Part shown: piece by piece, positions 11,736-14,632 of the stretch
Numbering within the stretch: position 1 is the stretch's first letter
Layout of the letters: each line of letters begins with the position of its first letter
NCBI GenBank assembly: GCA_005893365.1
Contig: VBPB01000053.1
Coordinates: 1-14,632 of the forward strand
Direction: 5' to 3'
Source: Candidatus Eiseniibacteriota bacterium
GTDB taxonomy: Bacteria; Eisenbacteria; RBG-16-71-46
DNA length: 14,632 nucleotides
The notes under the pieces: generated by a model
Told to the model about the DNA's origin: nothing
The model's database searches: none
Seen by the model: the letters and a program-made list of their open reading frames with translations, nothing else
Program-made: the position numbers and the translations under genes

Positions 11736-14632
11736 ATGGGCCTGCCGCGCTGGAGCCTGCGCAACCCGGTCACCGCGGGCATGGTGCTGGTGAGCGTCCT
11801 GCTGGTCGGCGCCATCGCCGTGCCGCGGCTGCCGCTCGCCTTCCTGCCCGAGGTCAGCTTCCCGAGCCTCGAGATCAGCATCCCCTACCCGAATGCCCTG
11901 CCCGCCCAGGTGGAGGAGGAGATCACCCGCCCGGCCGAGGAGGCGCTCGCCACGCTGAGCCGGGTGCGGCGCATCAACTCGTGGTCCTCGGCCAACGCCG
12001 CCAACATCTCGATCGAGTTCGACTGGGGCGAGGACATCGCCCCGCTGCGGGTCGAGGCGCGCGAGAAGCTGGAGCGCATCCGCGACCAGCTGCCGGTCGA
12101 CGTGGATCAGATCCAGGTCAACAGCTTCCGCTCCTCGGACATCCCGGTGCTCGAGTGCCGGATCGCCGCCGACCGCGACCTCTCGCGCGACTACGAGCTG
12201 CTCAACCGCCACGTGGCCGACCCGCTGCGCCGCGTGCCGGGGGTGGCCAAGGTGGAGCTCTACGGGATCGAGCCGCCCCAGGTGCGGATCGACTTCTCGC
12301 TGGCGGCACTGGGGCGGCACGGTCTGGACGCGAGCCAGGTGCTGTCGCGGCTCGATGCCTCGAGCCGCAGCCTCAACGCCGGGATGATCCGCCGTCAGGA
12401 CGAGGCCTGGCCGCTGCGGGTGGTCAACCAGTTCGCGAACCTCGAGGAGTTCCGGCAGTTCCCGGTGAACGACCGCGGCCTGCGGCTCAAGGACGTGGCG
12501 ACGGTGGCCCTCGCCGAGCCCGATCTCGACTACGGGCGGCACCTGGACCAGGGGCGCGCCATCGGCCTAAACGTCGTCAAGGAGTCGGGCGCCAACACCG
12601 TGGCGGTCGCCGACCGCGCCCGCCGGGTGCTCAAGGAGACCGGCGACGACCCGATGCTCAAGGGCATCCGCGTGCTCACCTTCACCGACCAGGGCGCGGA
12701 CATCCGCAACTCGCTCGAGGGCCTGCTCCACGCGGGGCTGATCGGCGCGGTGCTGGCGACCGGCGTGCTCTTCTTCTTCCTGCGCAACGGCGTCACCACC
12801 GGCGTGGTGGCGGCCGCCATCCCGTTCTCGCTGCTGGCGACGTCGGCCCTCCTCTACTTCGCCGTGATGCTGGCGGTGGGGATGCTGGTGGACAACGCGG
12901 TGGTGGTGCTGGAGAGCATCCACCGCCACCGCGAGCGCGGGCTCGCGACCCTGCGCGCCACGCTCAAGGGCTGCCGCGAGGTGACGCCGGCGGTGGTGTG
13001 CGCCACCGGCACCTCGATGATCGTGTTCCTGCCGCTGGTGCTCGGCGGGCGCACCGAGATCACCACCTGGATCGGCGAGGTGGGGCGCACCATCATCTTC
13101 GCGCTGGCCTGCTCGCTGTTCCTGTCGCTCACCGCGATCCCCCTGGCGCTGGGGCGGTTCCTGCGCGCGGGGGTGGGGCGCGAGGCGGGCATCCTGACGC
13201 GGCTGGCGCACCTGCACCAGCGGGTGCTGGGCTGGACGCTCGGGCACCGCCCGGCCACGGCGGGGCTGGCGATCGCGGTGTTCCTGGTCGCGGTCGGGGC
13301 GTTCTTCGGAGTCCAGAAGAGCACGTTCGCCGGCAGCAAGGTGGACGCGGTGACGGTCGAGTACGAGTTCGCCGACAACCTGAACTACCGCGAGGTCGAG
13401 AAGTACGTGACCCGGGTCGAAGCGTGGATGCAGGCGCGCAAGGACTCGCTCCACATCCGCTCCACGTACACGTACTTCTCCAGCAACAACGCGATGACCC
13501 GCGCCTACCTGGCCACCGGGTTCCAGGACGACCGCGGGGCGGAGACGCTGCGCAAGCGCATGCGCGGTCACCTGCCCGAGCTGCCCGGCCTCAAGCTCCG
13601 GCTGCGCGGCAACAACGACGACGACAACGGGCCGTCGCGGCTGGCGGTGCGGCTGTTCGGCGACCCGGGCCCGCGGCTCGACCGGCTGGCGGACGAGGTC
13701 CAGCGCCGGATGTCCCACGTCGAGGGCCTCCACGACGTGGTGGTGGGGGGCGAGCGCGGGCGGCAGGAGGTCGAGGTCGTGGTGGACCGCGAGCGCGCCT
13801 CCGGCTACGGCCTCACCGCCGCGGGCGTGGGCGGGGCGGTGGCGCAGTTCTTCCGCGGCCGCACCCTGGCGCGCTTCCGCGGGCCGGACGGCGAGGTGCA
13901 GGTGCAGGCGCGGCTGGCCGCGGCCGACCGCGAGGGGCTCTCGCGGCTCAACGGCCTGACGCTCGCCAACGCCGCGGGGCGGGGCGTGCCGCTCGGGGCG
14001 GTGGCCGACTTCCGCACCGTGCGCACCCCGGCCAGCGTCGAGCGCCAGCAGCGGCGCTCGATCCTGGCGGTGCGCGGCAACGTGGACGAGAAGAAGGCCA
14101 ACGACGTGCGCAAGGCCGTCAAGCAGGAGATGGCGTCGATGAGCTTCCCGCCCGGTTACTCCTGGTCGTTCGGGAGCGGCGTCGAGGAGTCGGACCAGAC
14201 CCAGCGCGAGCTGCTCGTGAACCTGCTGCTGGCGCTGGTGCTGGTCTATCTGGTCATGGCCGCCCTGTTCGAGTCCCTGCTCCACCCCTTCGCCATCATG
14301 CTGGCGCTGCCGTTCGCCTTCGTCGGCATCTCCTTCATCTGCCTGCTCACCGGCTCGCCGTTCAACCTGATGGCCCAGATCGGGCTGCTGATCCTGGTGG
14401 GCATCGTGGTCAACAACGGCATCGTCCTCGTCTACCACATCCACCAGCTGCGCGGGCGCGGGGTGGAGCGCGCCCGGGCCATCCAGGATGCCGCCCGCGA
14501 CCGCCTGCGGCCCATCCTGATGACCACGCTCACGACCGTCCTGGGGCTCTTGCCGCTCGCCTTCGGCCAGAACAGCGTCGGCGATGTACTCTACTTCCCG
14601 CTGGCCCGCACCGTGATCGGGGGGCTCGTGGC
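11736..14632 (+). CDS. RND efflux permease 2 (3' end cut by window edge)
   Basis: This is a second RND-type inner-membrane exporter, open for 965 codons to the window edge; only TM12 and the C-terminal tail should be missing. The N-terminus (LRNPVTAGMVLV), porter domains and C-terminal TM segments (MAALFESLLHPF, RPILMTTLTTVLGLLPL) are clear. TM4 reads LAVGMLVDNAVVVLES with one Asp (386), and TM10 GIVVNNGIVLVYH with Asn893 at the AcrB Lys940 position. Just before TM4 the protein runs directly from ALLYFA into VMLAVG, about 11 residues shorter than in permease 1 and AcrB, so the usual periplasmic turn between TM3 and TM4 is missing although the frame is intact. The TM6-TM7 linker is short, unlike that of permease 1. 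ATG 11736 follows the upstream TAG by 3 bases with no strong ribosome-binding site, suggesting coupling. It is clearly divergent from permease 1 and not a recent duplicate. Confidence 0.92.
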   Translation, partial: MGLPRWSLRNPVTAGMVLVSVLLVGAIAVPRLPLAFLPEVSFPSLEISIPYPNALPAQVEEEITRPAEEALATLSRVRRINSWSSANAANISIEFDWGEDIAPLRVEAREKLERIRDQLPVDVDQIQVNSFRSSDIPVLECRIAADRDLSRDYELLNRHVADPLRRVPGVAKVELYGIEPPQVRIDFSLAALGRHGLDASQVLSRLDASSRSLNAGMIRRQDEAWPLRVVNQFANLEEFRQFPVNDRGLRLKDVATVALAEPDLDYGRHLDQGRAIGLNVVKESGANTVAVADRARRVLKETGDDPMLKGIRVLTFTDQGADIRNSLEGLLHAGLIGAVLATGVLFFFLRNGVTTGVVAAAIPFSLLATSALLYFAVMLAVGMLVDNAVVVLESIHRHRERGLATLRATLKGCREVTPAVVCATGTSMIVFLPLVLGGRTEITTWIGEVGRTIIFALACSLFLSLTAIPLALGRFLRAGVGREAGILTRLAHLHQRVLGWTLGHRPATAGLAIAVFLVAVGAFFGVQKSTFAGSKVDAVTVEYEFADNLNYREVEKYVTRVEAWMQARKDSLHIRSTYTYFSSNNAMTRAYLATGFQDDRGAETLRKRMRGHLPELPGLKLRLRGNNDDDNGPSRLAVRLFGDPGPRLDRLADEVQRRMSHVEGLHDVVVGGERGRQEVEVVVDRERASGYGLTAAGVGGAVAQFFRGRTLARFRGPDGEVQVQARLAAADREGLSRLNGLTLANAAGRGVPLGAVADFRTVRTPASVERQQRRSILAVRGNVDEKKANDVRKAVKQEMASMSFPPGYSWSFGSGVEESDQTQRELLVNLLLALVLVYLVMAALFESLLHPFAIMLALPFAFVGISFICLLTGSPFNLMAQIGLLILVGIVVNNGIVLVYHIHQLRGRGVERARAIQDAARDRLRPILMTTLTTVLGLLPLAFGQNSVGDVLYFPLARTVIGGLV

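Noticed and set aside
12541..12600. TAA seen near 12568, checked as a possible premature stop in permease 2
   Set aside because: It is out of frame: the codons there read CTA AAC, and the frame is open to the window edge.

Overview
The window is about 70 percent or more GC, and its coding frames use almost only G or C at the third codon position. It looks like a chromosomal segment of a diderm (outer-membrane) bacterium: it carries a tripartite RND efflux operon, a lipoprotein and a large secreted protease. The protease ends in a FlgD-like Ig domain, a common tail on exported proteins of high-GC FCB-type lineages such as Candidatus Eisenbacteria. That taxonomic guess is an inference from style, not from a marker gene. 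No rRNA, tRNA, CRISPR array or transposase gene was seen.

Layout. (1) 1-120 is the 3' end of an unrecognised gene, followed by a short hairpin. (2) 121-491 is a non-coding gap dominated by a 166-bp hairpin-like element with near-perfect terminal inverted repeats and TA at both ends (a probable MITE), plus a solitary extra copy of its terminal repeat. (3) 492-3627 is a tight four-gene plus-strand operon: an Nfu/NifU-type Fe-S scaffold, an ATP-grasp ligase, a TlpA-like thioredoxin lipoprotein and an exported redoxin. The first three overlap by 4 bp at each junction and the fourth follows after 12 bp. (4) 3638-6643 on the minus strand is a 1001-residue secreted fungalysin-like (M36-type) metalloprotease, convergent with the operon and only 10 bp from it. 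(5) 6644-6940 is a divergent intergenic region with four 12-bp tandem repeats and a structured leader. (6) 6941 to the end is a plus-strand efflux operon: one membrane-fusion adaptor, a complete RND permease, a small four-helix membrane protein of unknown function, and a second RND permease cut by the window edge.

How the genes work together. The adaptor and the two RND permeases should form an inner-membrane efflux assembly. A single adaptor serving two different permeases recalls MdtABC. No TolC-type outer-membrane channel is in the window, so one would come from elsewhere. The first operon groups Fe-S cluster assembly with two thiol-redox proteins outside the cytoplasm and a ligase of unknown substrate; this grouping is the least explained part of the window.

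Most notable points: the MITE in front of the nfu-like gene; an apparent 11-residue in-frame deletion at the TM3-TM4 turn of the second RND permease; the uncharacterised four-helix protein between the permeases; and the competing hairpins around the ribosome-binding site of the adaptor gene. Nothing here is clearly a wholly new defence or mobile system.
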